From assembly GCA_964539045.1 (NCBI GenBank), contig CAZIHW010000117.1, positions 1 to 64,000 of the forward strand: a DNA stretch of 64,000 bases, given 5' to 3'. Of this stretch, positions 8,305 through 16,221 are shown piece by piece. Each line of letters starts with the position of its first letter. The stretch's first letter is position 1. The translations under genes and the position numbers were made by a program. The DNA is from UBA1227 sp964539045. GTDB lineage: Bacteria > Bacillota > Clostridia > Oscillospirales > Acutalibacteraceae. Under the pieces are notes generated by a model, which saw nothing but the letters and a program-made list of their open reading frames with translations, searched no databases and had not been told where the DNA came from.

Positions 8305-9455
8305 AAAAAGTATATCCTTATACAAAGCCTAAAAAGAAAAAAGGACAGCCGGAGAAGAAAACCAATCTTAAGATAGTCGATGGCGGAGTTCTGGCTGTAG
8401 AGGATTTTAATCTCGAGATCAAAGACAGGGAATTCATCGTTCTGGTAGGTCCTTCCGGCTGCGGAAAGTCCACCACTCTCAGGATGATTGCAGGTCTTGA
8501 GGAGATTACACAAGGAGAGCTGTACATTGACGGAGCCTTGGTAAATGACATTGCTCCGAAGGACAGGGATATAGCCATGGTATTCCAGAACTATGCGCTT
8601 TATCCCCATATGACCGTATATGACAATATGGCTTTCAGTTTGAAGATAAAAAAGGTTCCGAAGGATGAAATAGACAAAAAGGTGCGCGAGGCTGCAGAAG
8701 TCCTTGATATAACACAGTATCTGGACAGAAAGCCTAAGGCTTTGTCCGGCGGACAGCGCCAGAGAGTTGCCATAGGAAGAGCTATTGTAAGAAATCCAAA
8801 GGTATTCTTAATGGACGAGCCGCTTTCAAACCTTGATGCCAAGCTCAGGAACCAGATGAGAGCCGAGATTATTAAGCTCCGTCAAAGAATTGATACGACA
8901 TTCATATATGTTACTCACGACCAAACTGAGGCTATGACCCTCGGCGACAGAATAGTTATAATGAAGGATGGCGCCGTACAACAGGTCGGAACGCCTCAGG
9001 AGGTTTTCGAGCACCCTGCTAATCTCTTTGTTGCCGGTTTCATCGGAATGCCGCAAATGAACTTCTTTGATGCTACTTTGGATGAATCTGACGGCAAGTA
9101 CTTTGTTTCAATCGGCGGTGCCAATATTGAGATATCCGAAGACAAATCTTCCCGCCTGAAAGAAAAGGGTATCAAACCGCGCGATGTAACATTGGGTATA
9201 AGACCTGAACATGTTGAACTTTGCAAGGCCGATACACCAAATGCTATAAAGGCAACAATAGATGTAAGTGAGATGATGGGAAGCGAAGTCCACCTTCACA
9301 TAAATGTTCTGGGCAAGGATGCCATCATAATAGTCCCGACCTTAGACCTTGGAGAAAATCATAAGCTTGATATGGGTCAGGAGATCTATTTCACTTTCGG
9401 CGGCAATGTAGCTCATGTGTTTGATAAAGAAACCGAAATTAATCTGGAATTCTGA
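8277..9455 (+). CDS. Carbohydrate ABC transporter ATP-binding protein (MsmK/UgpC family)
   Basis: A 392-residue ATPase of the MalK/MsmK type. Walker A is GPSGCGKST near residue 57, the signature is LSGGQRQR, Walker B is VFLMDEPLSNLDAKLR, and the C-terminal ~150 residues form the regulatory TOBE/MalK domain with LGIRPEHVEL. A lysine-rich insertion around residues 16-35 separates the first strand from the rest, a feature I recall from clostridial homologues. GGAAGGAG precedes the ATG, and the gene overlaps malQ by 28 bases, implying translational coupling. Such ATPases can be shared among several sugar importers. Confidence 0.93.
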   Translation: MASVTLKHIEKVYPYTKPKKKKGQPEKKTNLKIVDGGVLAVEDFNLEIKDREFIVLVGPSGCGKSTTLRMIAGLEEITQGELYIDGALVNDIAPKDRDIAMVFQNYALYPHMTVYDNMAFSLKIKKVPKDEIDKKVREAAEVLDITQYLDRKPKALSGGQRQRVAIGRAIVRNPKVFLMDEPLSNLDAKLRNQMRAEIIKLRQRIDTTFIYVTHDQTEAMTLGDRIVIMKDGAVQQVGTPQEVFEHPANLFVAGFIGMPQMNFFDATLDESDGKYFVSIGGANIEISEDKSSRLKEKGIKPRDVTLGIRPEHVELCKADTPNAIKATIDVSEMMGSEVHLHINVLGKDAIIIVPTLDLGENHKLDMGQEIYFTFGGNVAHVFDKETEINLEF

Positions 9456-9473
9456 TTCGAACTGTCAGGCTAT
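9455..9473 (-). repeat. Short copy of the TAGCCTGACAG intergenic repeat
   Basis: Read on the minus strand it gives TAGCCTGACAG followed by TTCGAATC, matching the first 11 bases and the CGAAT core of the fuller copies at 15204, 18837 and 45436. It touches the stop codon of the ATPase gene. The assignment as a family member is tentative. Confidence 0.4.
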
Positions 9474-9513
9474 GTGGCATGGCTACATAAAAACTAATAA
9501 TGTATATGAAAAA

Positions 9514-9548
9514 CGGTACAGTCCTTAAAAAGGGCTGTACCGCTTTTT
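9514..9548 (+). terminator. Terminator of the carbohydrate operon
   Basis: CGGTACAG plus three more pairs (one G-T) forms a hairpin from 9514 to 9542, followed by TTTTT. It ends the plus-strand operon facing hflX. Confidence 0.88.
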
Positions 9549-9583
9549 ATTTGTGGTACTCAATTTTTATTTGTGATACTCAA
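9544..9583. repeat. 20-bp tandem duplication covering the hflX stop codon
   Basis: Two units, 9544-9563 and 9564-9583, differ at one base (9555/9575). The inner copy encodes the last residues and TAA of hflX; the outer copy repeats the same coding end beyond the stop and supplies the T-run of the opposing terminator. Confidence 0.8.
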
Positions 9584-10826
9584 TTATATACCTCTCAAGT
9601 TTATTCGAAACCATTAAACTTGATAATGCCTCAATTTTAAGACCGTCTTCCGTATATTCTTCTGAAAAAACAGTTCCGTCTTCGCGCACTGTTGCCGATG
9701 GGGACATATCAGAATAAGGGAAAAGGTATACACATCTTTTTCTGTCCGGAGGCAGGGCCTCATCAATAGCTTCCAGGAGCTCTGCTATGCCATTACCGCG
9801 AAGTGCGGATATAAACACGGTTTTTCCGAGAGAAGCCAGCCCTTCTGTGCTGTAGAGAAGGTCGCTCTTATTCATTACGGATACTACAGGCTTTCCCTTA
9901 GCACCCAATTCCTCTAAAAGTTCATTTGTTACTTTCAAATGTTCCGCGCACTCCGGAGAAGATGCATCGCATACGTTCAGAATGACATCGGCACAGGCGG
10001 CCTCTTCTAAGGTTGACTTGAAGGCTTCAACTAAGTTATGCGGAAGACGTCTTACAAGACCGACTGTATCTATGAGCATAACCTCTCTCCCGGAAGGTAA
10101 ACTCAAAGCTCTCGATGTCGGATCGAGAGTGGCAAAAAGCATGTTTTCAGCCAGTACTCCGGCTTCAGTGAGCCTGTTCATAAGAGTAGATTTTCCGGCA
10201 TTGGTGTATCCGACAATAACAACGGTTTGAACACCATCCTTTGCTCGTCTCTTACGCATTATGTCGCGTCTTCGTTCCACTTCTTTCAGCTCGTTGGAGA
10301 TAGCGGCTATCCTTCGTCTTATATGCCGTCGGTCACTTTCAAGCTTACTTTCACCGGGACCGCGGGTTCCTATTCCGGCTCCGAGTCTGGACATGGAGGT
10401 TCCTTTGCCCCCGAGTCTCGGAAGCATATATTTGAGTTGCGCCAGTTCAACCTGGAGTTTACCCTCTTTTGAACGCGCCCTCTGTGCGAAAATATCAAGT
10501 ATCAATGTGGTTCTGTCTATGACCCTGAGATTTGTATAATTTTCTATGTTGCGTTGTTGAGAGGGGGATAATTCGTCATCGAAAATCAGGAGATCTATAT
10601 CATCGTATTTGTAGAACTCTTTGATTTCGTCAAGCTTTCCCACCCCTAAGAAGAGTGCGGCGTCCGGAGCCGGTCTTGCCTGTATGACCTTGGCGATGAC
10701 CTCCGCGCCGGCGGTTTTGGCCAATTCTTCAAGCTCATCAATAGAGACTTCAGCATCGAAACTGCCTGTATCAACGGAGCACAGTATAGCTCTCTCAGGT
10801 TTTTTATTATCGGTAAGATCTATCAT
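9567..10826 (-). CDS. hflX: Ribosome-associated GTPase HflX
   Basis: A 419-residue GTPase that binds the 50S subunit and can split stalled ribosomes under stress. The N-terminal HflX domain ends in a basic coiled-coil-like stretch with LGAGIGTRGPGE, the family signature. The G domain has G1 GYTNAGKST near residue 205, G3 DTVGLV and G4 NKSD. Last gene of a minus-strand cluster, 12 bases after the second chrA half. Its 3' end carries the tandem duplication described separately. Confidence 0.95.
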   Translation of the reverse strand: MIDLTDNKKPERAILCSVDTGSFDAEVSIDELEELAKTAGAEVIAKVIQARPAPDAALFLGVGKLDEIKEFYKYDDIDLLIFDDELSPSQQRNIENYTNLRVIDRTTLILDIFAQRARSKEGKLQVELAQLKYMLPRLGGKGTSMSRLGAGIGTRGPGESKLESDRRHIRRRIAAISNELKEVERRRDIMRKRRAKDGVQTVVIVGYTNAGKSTLMNRLTEAGVLAENMLFATLDPTSRALSLPSGREVMLIDTVGLVRRLPHNLVEAFKSTLEEAACADVILNVCDASSPECAEHLKVTNELLEELGAKGKPVVSVMNKSDLLYSTEGLASLGKTVFISALRGNGIAELLEAIDEALPPDRKRCVYLFPYSDMSPSATVREDGTVFSEEYTEDGLKIEALSSLMVSNKLERYIIEYHK

Positions 10827-10838
10827 TATGAAATTCCT

Positions 10839-11420
10839 TTACAGTTTAAGAATAATACCAAGCAGGGCGGAACAAAGTATAAAAACAATCGGGTGTATAT
10901 TTTTTTTCTTTGTAAGTGTAATTATTGCGAAAATAACAGCGAACAGTATAATCGCGAGCAAGTTTATACTTCCTGCGAGCGCCGCTATACTTGAAAGTGA
11001 AATCTGAGGTTTGAAAACAGCTGTTATGAAAACGTCTACGCTTGCTGAAATTATGAGGCCTATGGCCGCCGCCCTGAGTGCGGAAAAAATCTTCATAACC
11101 TTTTCATTCTTTTTATATTTTTCCCAGATCTTTGATACTATGAGCACAATAATGAATGATGGCAGAACAAGAGAAAGGGTAGTGCATATGCCGCCCGGTA
11201 AGCCGAACGATTTGAAGCCCGCATAAGTGGACATGTTTACGCCGATGGGGCCGGGTGTGGATTCAGCTACTGCCAGCATGTCGGCCATATCCTGTACAGT
11301 GAACCAATCCGGATGGTTGGTTGCAATGTCTCTCAGGAAAGGAAGTGTGGCGAGTCCACCGCCTATCGCGAAGAGACCGGTCTTGAAAAATTCTATACAC
11401 ATAATGAGGAAGTCGCTCAT
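10839..11420 (-). CDS. chrA: Chromate transporter family protein, second half-size subunit
   Basis: A 193-residue hydrophobic protein with the CHR motif FKTGLFAIGGGLATLPFL at its N-terminus and the NMSTYAG segment. Short CHR proteins are usually encoded as adjacent pairs whose products work together with opposite topology, and here the partner ends two bases upstream. The ATG at 11420 has GAGGAGG eight bases upstream; a longer frame to 11483 lies inside the partner gene. Chromate efflux is the named family function, but in anaerobic Firmicutes the true substrate is often unknown. Confidence 0.88.
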   Translation of the reverse strand: MSDFLIMCIEFFKTGLFAIGGGLATLPFLRDIATNHPDWFTVQDMADMLAVAESTPGPIGVNMSTYAGFKSFGLPGGICTTLSLVLPSFIIVLIVSKIWEKYKKNEKVMKIFSALRAAAIGLIISASVDVFITAVFKPQISLSSIAALAGSINLLAIILFAVIFAIITLTKKKNIHPIVFILCSALLGIILKL

Positions 11421-11421
11421 A

Positions 11422-11976
11422 TCATTTCGCCTCCTCTGTATCTTTCTTCGGAACGCCCATAAAGAACAGTCCGTACAATGCACAAACCAGAACTATTATT
11501 ATGGGTGATACATCAAGAAAGGTTACGGTCAGAAAAGCTCCGAGGGTTACTCCTATCTGCTGTGGTGTTTTAACGGTCGATTTAATGAGCTTTATACAGG
11601 TATTAAAAATAAGTGCCGCAACGGCAACTCTTATACCTGCAAAAGCATGTATAACAACAGGCAGATGAGAAAAATTTGCTATCAGTCCGGCAATCAATGA
11701 AATGATTATTATACTTGGGAGTATTACACCCAGGGTTGAAACTACCGCACCCCAAAAGCCCTTTATCTTATTGCCGATAAAGGTTGCGGAATTTACGGCA
11801 ATAACACCGGGTGTGCACTGGCTCATTGAAAATATATCCAGTACATCATCCTTTGTGCACCAATTGTACTTTTCGACAACTTCTCTCTCTATCATGGGAA
11901 GCATCGCATAACCGCCGCCGAATGTGAATAAACCTATTCTGAAAAACGCAAAAAACAGGTCAAACAGTACCCGCAT
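11422..11976 (-). CDS. chrA: Chromate transporter family protein, first half-size subunit
   Basis: A 184-residue membrane protein with the motif FRIGLFTFGGGYAMLPMIE and the conserved SQCTPGVIAVNSATFIG segment of the CHR family. It is a single-domain CHR protein, about half of a fused ChrA, and is followed after one base by its partner. A small XRE regulator gene ends nine bases before its start, which suggests the pair is regulated by that protein. Confidence 0.88.
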   Translation of the reverse strand: MRVLFDLFFAFFRIGLFTFGGGYAMLPMIEREVVEKYNWCTKDDVLDIFSMSQCTPGVIAVNSATFIGNKIKGFWGAVVSTLGVILPSIIIISLIAGLIANFSHLPVVIHAFAGIRVAVAALIFNTCIKLIKSTVKTPQQIGVTLGAFLTVTFLDVSPIIIVLVCALYGLFFMGVPKKDTEEAK

Positions 11977-11985
11977 AAAATCACC

Positions 11986-12228
11986 TTATCTTCCAAGTAA
12001 ATAGTCGACGGAAACATCGAGAATATTGGCTATGGCAACAAGCTCATAGTCATAAATATTTCTATGCTGACCTTCTATTTTAGACAGTCCCGAGCTGGTC
12101 ATCTCTACACCTTGAAGTAAAAGCGACTCAATGACATCGACCTGTTTAAGGCCTTTGCTCTTTCTCATTTCTTCAATTCTTGCCCCGCATATGTTTTTGT
12201 TTCCGCGGATTTGTTCCCGTATGCGCAT
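11986..12228 (-). CDS. Small XRE-family transcriptional regulator
   Basis: An 80-residue protein that is almost entirely one Cro/CI-type helix-turn-helix. Recognisable parts are IEEMRKSKGLKQVDVIE, then SGLSKIEGQHR as the recognition helix region, and a C-terminal ILDVSVDYLLG typical of this family. The ATG at 12228 has AGGAGA eight bases upstream; a start six codons earlier is less likely. It heads the chrA-chrA-hflX cluster and is divergent from pncB, so it may act in the shared 180-base region. Confidence 0.87.
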   Translation of the reverse strand: MRIREQIRGNKNICGARIEEMRKSKGLKQVDVIESLLLQGVEMTSSGLSKIEGQHRNIYDYELVAIANILDVSVDYLLGR

Positions 12229-12323
12229 AAATATTCTCCTATACACAAATTCTTTTTTCTATTTTTGCAATATAATTATATGCAAATAATGCATCTAAAT
12301 CAATCATCAACAATCACAATTCC

Positions 12324-12352
12324 TTGAATAATGACTTTGAGAATGATATAAT
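12324..12352 (+). promoter_or_regulatory. Sigma-A promoter of pncB operon
   Basis: TTGAAT, 17 bases, TATAAT, giving a leader of about 50 bases. Confidence 0.8.
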
Positions 12353-12407
12353 AGTTGCCAATTTATAATTACCTTCTGTAAACTTATGAAATACTGAGGT
12401 GTTTAGA

Positions 12408-13865
12408 ATGAAAGAGTTGTATGACAGCAAAATGAACCTTACGATGTTAACTGATTTTTATGAGTTGACAATGGCAAACGGTTATTTTAAAAACGGTTTC
12501 AAAGATACGATTGGATATTTTGATATGTTCTACCGCACAATCCCCGATGCCGGTGGATTTGTTATTATGTGCGGTGTTGAACAGGTTATCGACTATCTGA
12601 AAAAATTGAAGTTTGAAGAAGAAGATGTTGAGTATCTTCGCACTCGCGGATTTGATGAGGAATTCCTTGATTACCTTAGGAATTTTGAATTTTGCTGTGA
12701 TGTATGGGCTATACCTGAGGGTACCCCTGTTTTCCCGGGAGAACCTATAGTTAAGGTAAGGGGCCCGATGATACAGGCACAATTTCTTGAAACAATGATA
12801 CTTCTTATCATAAATCACCAAAGCCTTATTGCTACAAAAGCCAATAGAATTGTCAGAGCTGCCGAGGGCAGAACCGTCATGGAATTCGGTTCCAGAAGAG
12901 CACAAAGTGCTCAGGCGGCTATTCTGGGTGCACGTGCAGCTTATATAGGAGGCTGTGTGGGTACAGCTTGTACCATAAACGGCAGAGATTTTGATATACC
13001 TGCTCTCGGTACTATGGCCCACAGTTGGGTTCAATTGTTTGATTCGGAGCTTGATGCCTTCAGAGCATATGCCCGTGAGTATCCAAGCAATTGTACATTG
13101 CTCGTTGACACATATAACGTATTGAAGTCGGGTATACCCAACGCTATCAAGGTCTTTAATGAGGAAGTTGTTCCGAGAGGATTCAGGCCGAAGGGTGTGC
13201 GTATAGACAGTGGCGATATAACTTATCTTTCAAAGAGAGCCCGCAAGATGCTCGATGAGGCAGGATTTGAGGATTGCCAGATAGTAGCTTCAAATTCACT
13301 TGACGAGTATATAATCAGGGACATGCTTCTTCAGGGGGCTAAGGTTGATTCTTTCGGTGTGGGAGAACGCCTTATAACGTCGTCCTCTCATCCCGTTCTC
13401 GACGGAGTTTATAAACTTGTTGCTATAGAGAAGGACGGGGAGATAGTTCCGAAAATAAAGATTTCGGAAAATGTAGCAAAGATAACCACTCCCTGCGTAA
13501 AAGAAGTTTACCGTTTCTATGACAAAGAAACCGGAAAGGCTGAGGCCGATGTTCTCACAATTGAGGGAGAAGTAATAGATGATACGAAACCATATCTCTT
13601 GTTTGATCCAAACTATACGTGGAAACAGAAGAATATAACCAATTTCGTAGCCAAGCCTCTTCTTGTAAAGATATTTGAAAACGGAAAATGTATCAGCAAA
13701 AGGAAGACTGCCAAAGAACTTCAGGATTATTGCAAGGAGCAGCTTGATACACTTTGGGATGAGTGCTTAAGATTTGAGCATCCGCATAAGTATTGGGTAG
13801 ATCTTTCACAGAATCTCTATGATGAGAAATACCGACTTCTTAAGGAGCACAGCAGTAAGATATGA
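12408..13865 (+). CDS. pncB: Nicotinate phosphoribosyltransferase
   Basis: A 485-residue enzyme that joins nicotinate to PRPP to make nicotinate mononucleotide for NAD salvage. The N-terminal LTDFYELTMANGYF, the central EFGSRRAQS, GTMAHSWVQLF and the phosphate-binding region VRIDSGDI/IVASNSLDEY are all family hallmarks. The ATG at 12408 has GAGGTG six bases upstream; a GTG at 12399 overlaps that site. The next gene starts within its stop codon, so pncB, the HAD phosphatase and the metallophosphoesterase form one transcript. Confidence 0.95.
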   Translation: MKELYDSKMNLTMLTDFYELTMANGYFKNGFKDTIGYFDMFYRTIPDAGGFVIMCGVEQVIDYLKKLKFEEEDVEYLRTRGFDEEFLDYLRNFEFCCDVWAIPEGTPVFPGEPIVKVRGPMIQAQFLETMILLIINHQSLIATKANRIVRAAEGRTVMEFGSRRAQSAQAAILGARAAYIGGCVGTACTINGRDFDIPALGTMAHSWVQLFDSELDAFRAYAREYPSNCTLLVDTYNVLKSGIPNAIKVFNEEVVPRGFRPKGVRIDSGDITYLSKRARKMLDEAGFEDCQIVASNSLDEYIIRDMLLQGAKVDSFGVGERLITSSSHPVLDGVYKLVAIEKDGEIVPKIKISENVAKITTPCVKEVYRFYDKETGKAEADVLTIEGEVIDDTKPYLLFDPNYTWKQKNITNFVAKPLLVKIFENGKCISKRKTAKELQDYCKEQLDTLWDECLRFEHPHKYWVDLSQNLYDEKYRLLKEHSSKI

Positions 13866-14509
13866 GTAAATACTCAACTGTAATCTGGGATCTGGACGGT
13901 ACATTGCTTAATACCCTGGAAGATCTTATGAATGCCGTAAATTTTGCTATGTCATCCCTGGGATATCCGCAGAGAACACTTGATGAGATACGGCGTTTTG
14001 TAGGAAACGGCGTCAAGAAGCTTATAGAGTTGTCTATACCCCACGGGCTCGGGAATGAAGATTATGACAGGGCTTATGAATTGTTCAGTTCCTACTATAG
14101 TGAGCATAATCAGGACAATACAAGGCCTTATGCCGGGGTTAAAGAGGTTATAGATACTCTGGCAAGGGCAGGTGTGAAACAGGCCATAGTCTCTAATAAG
14201 ATAGATTATGCTGTTAAGCTTCTCAACGACAAATTCTTCGGAGTTGATTTTGCTATAGGAACACAGGACGGCCTTCGCAGGAAGCCCTATCCGGATATGG
14301 TTTTAAAGGCGATTGCCGAGTTGGAATCAGGTATTGAGGAAACGGTTTATATCGGTGATTCGGAAGTTGATATTGCAACTGCGAGAAACACAGGGGTCGA
14401 TTGCATATCTGTATTGTGGGGCTTCAGGAGTATTGACGAACTTGCAAATCACAATCCCTCATTAACGGTGAAATTACCGGAAGAAATAGTATCGGAGGTG
14501 CTTGGATGA
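13862..14509 (+). CDS. HAD-family hydrolase, phosphoglycolate phosphatase-like
   Basis: A 215-residue HAD subfamily IA phosphatase. Motif I is IWDLDGTLLNT, motif II is the serine in AIVSNK, the lysine is in GLRRKPYPDM, and motif IV is YIGDSEVDIATA. Size and cap type match the Gph/PpaX group, which acts on phosphoglycolate, pyrophosphate or other small phosphates. Its ATG overlaps the pncB stop. A role in nucleotide salvage is suggested only by the neighbour. Confidence 0.88.
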   Translation: MSKYSTVIWDLDGTLLNTLEDLMNAVNFAMSSLGYPQRTLDEIRRFVGNGVKKLIELSIPHGLGNEDYDRAYELFSSYYSEHNQDNTRPYAGVKEVIDTLARAGVKQAIVSNKIDYAVKLLNDKFFGVDFAIGTQDGLRRKPYPDMVLKAIAELESGIEETVYIGDSEVDIATARNTGVDCISVLWGFRSIDELANHNPSLTVKLPEEIVSEVLG

Positions 14510-15207
14510 TTGTAAGTGAGTACGATATTATTTCCTCAAAAATATCAAAATCATATACCCTTGTTATGCTTTCGGATTTGCATAACAGAGAATATGATCA
14601 TATCATAGAGAAAGTACGCGATATCTCGCCGGATGCTATTTTGGTTGCAGGCGATCTTGTTGACAGACATAAGAAGACATATGATAAGGCATTGCCCTTC
14701 TTACGTGAATGTGTTTCTGTTGCGGAGACCTTCTTTTCACCAGGAAATCACGAGGTAAAGTTTCCGGCAATAGGAAAGAGCGAGCTTATTGATACCGGAG
14801 CAAATATCTTAGACAATTCATATGCTCTGTTCGGAGACTCGGATGAGATAGCTATAGGCGGACAGAGGCCATATGCTTCATCGGATTGGCTTTCGGTATT
14901 TGAAGCGGACAATAAATCGCGTATGAAAATTCTTATGGATCATCATCCGGAGCATTATCCCAAATATTTAAAAAAGGGGCACGGTGACTCGTTAGATCTT
15001 ATTGTGTCCGCTCATGCCCATGGTGGTCAGATACGTTTTAAAAATCGCGGAGTATTTTCTCCCGATCAGGGGATCTTTCCGAAATATGTTCATGGTCTGT
15101 ATGACGGCAAGTTACTTGTGGGCGCAGGCCTTTCGAACACCGGCGGTATAGTACCCAGGTGGGGAAACCCTACAGAGATTGTTAAAATAAACCTCAGAAA
15201 GTCTTAG
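14506..15207 (+). CDS. Calcineurin-like metallophosphoesterase
   Basis: A 233-residue protein of the YkuE/YaeI-like group. The metal-binding motifs are all present: DLHNRE near residue 23, GDLVDR, GNHE, the histidine pair DHHPEH and SAHAHGGQIRF. There is no signal peptide, so it should act in the cytoplasm. The start overlaps the HAD gene stop. The TAG stop is the TAG of an intergenic repeat, so the C-terminus may have been set by the repeat's arrival. Confidence 0.87.
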   Translation: MIVSEYDIISSKISKSYTLVMLSDLHNREYDHIIEKVRDISPDAILVAGDLVDRHKKTYDKALPFLRECVSVAETFFSPGNHEVKFPAIGKSELIDTGANILDNSYALFGDSDEIAIGGQRPYASSDWLSVFEADNKSRMKILMDHHPEHYPKYLKKGHGDSLDLIVSAHAHGGQIRFKNRGVFSPDQGIFPKYVHGLYDGKLLVGAGLSNTGGIVPRWGNPTEIVKINLRKS

Positions 15208-15230
15208 CCTACCAGCGCGGATTTGAACAA
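15204..15230 (+). repeat. Intergenic TTAGCCT repeat, copy A
   Basis: Begins TTAGCCTACCAGCGCGG then ATTTGAAC, closely resembling the copies at 18837 and 45436. Its TAG is the stop codon of the metallophosphoesterase gene. Confidence 0.65.
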
Positions 15231-15238
15231 AAGCGAAT

Positions 15239-15274
15239 AAAAGGACCGATACAAACGTATCGGTCCTTTTTTAA
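15239..15274 (+). terminator. Terminator after the pncB operon
   Basis: AAGGACCGATAC (15241-15252), loop AAAC, then its perfect complement at 15257-15268 and six T. Confidence 0.93.
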
Positions 15275-15308
15275 TGTTTATTTTTTCTGATAATTATTTT
15301 ATCTGATA

Positions 15309-15929
15309 TTATTTATCTTTATCAAGTGATACCGGGGAGAATTTAACTTCATCTCCGTATATGGTCAGCGATATGGTGTTATCTTTATATGATGCTACGA
15401 TTTCTTTTGAATCTTCACCGTCAGTGGTAAGAGTAATCTTGCTTCCTTTAGCCTTATATTCGCCGCTGTAAATCTCGGTGTTATTCAGTCTCAATTCGTT
15501 ACATATAAAGTCTGAAACGCTGGCAAAACCTTCTTGTTTTGCGGCATTATAGAGCAATATATCTATCAGCTCGTCTATATTTGAGCACCCTTCAGTTTCG
15601 GATATTTTTTTCTGTATCTCATCTGCAGAGTGTTTGTTCTCATAGAGATTGCGATATAACTTTTTATATCCGTCTACTGCAACAGCCTTCTGATCATCCG
15701 GAACAGTTCTTGAAAGTGTAAAAGTGCCGTTGTCCATGAATGTAAAATTATAGGTGCAAGTTGTACTTTCGGCGAATGGATATTTCGTTGTATCCAGGGC
15801 TTCGGAGTTGAACTTAACCTTACAGTCAGGAGCGGACCATCTACCCTCAATCTTGCTACTGTTGTTACATGCTGTAAGAGACAGTAAAACAAGCATCAAA
15901 ACAGAGAGCAATAAAATATTCTTTTTCAT
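15309..15929 (-). CDS. Uncharacterised lipoprotein in the metK operon
   Basis: A 206-residue protein I do not recognise. A signal peptide ends in LTAC with Cys21 as lipid anchor. The mature part starts with KIEGRWSAPDCKVKF and contains several beta-strand segments with GTFTLSR and YSGEYKAKGSKITLT, which suggests a small lipocalin-like or beta-barrel fold, interrupted by a helical stretch in the middle. It lies 26 bases after the TSCPD gene with a clear GAGGTGG site, and so is probably on the SAM-controlled transcript. Confidence 0.8.
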   Translation of the reverse strand: MKKNILLLSVLMLVLLSLTACNNSSKIEGRWSAPDCKVKFNSEALDTTKYPFAESTTCTYNFTFMDNGTFTLSRTVPDDQKAVAVDGYKKLYRNLYENKHSADEIQKKISETEGCSNIDELIDILLYNAAKQEGFASVSDFICNELRLNNTEIYSGEYKAKGSKITLTTDGEDSKEIVASYKDNTISLTIYGDEVKFSPVSLDKDK

Positions 15930-15955
15930 TGTTAACCACCTCTTCTGCTTCTATT

Positions 15956-16207
15956 TTACTCCTGTTCTGCCGCTTCTGCAACTGCAACTGCAAGTTGATC
16001 AGAACAAGAAGTATTCTTGTATCCGCATTGAATGCCCTTGAAGAGATTGCTTATCTCTTCTGCGGATTTTCCCTCAACAACTCTCGAGATGGCTTTAAGG
16101 TTTCCGTTACATCCGCCGATAAAGTTTACATTGGTAACAATACCGTCGTTTATATCAAAATTGATTTCCATGGGGCAAACGCCCTGCGGATGATAAATGT
16201 AATGCAT
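15956..16207 (-). CDS. TSCPD-domain protein, TIGR03905 type
   Basis: An 83-residue protein consisting of one TSCPD domain, the metal-binding module also found at the C-terminus of class II ribonucleotide reductases. Conserved features are HPQGVCPMEI, GGCNGNLKAI and a C-terminal GYKNTSCSDQLA, giving three to four cysteines spaced for metal binding. The molecular function of the stand-alone form is unknown. It follows metK after 14 bases with AGGAGG upstream, and no terminator intervenes, so it should share the S-box control. Confidence 0.88.
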   Translation of the reverse strand: MHYIYHPQGVCPMEINFDINDGIVTNVNFIGGCNGNLKAISRVVEGKSAEEISNLFKGIQCGYKNTSCSDQLAVAVAEAAEQE

Positions 16208-16221
16208 AATTGTTCCTCCTG

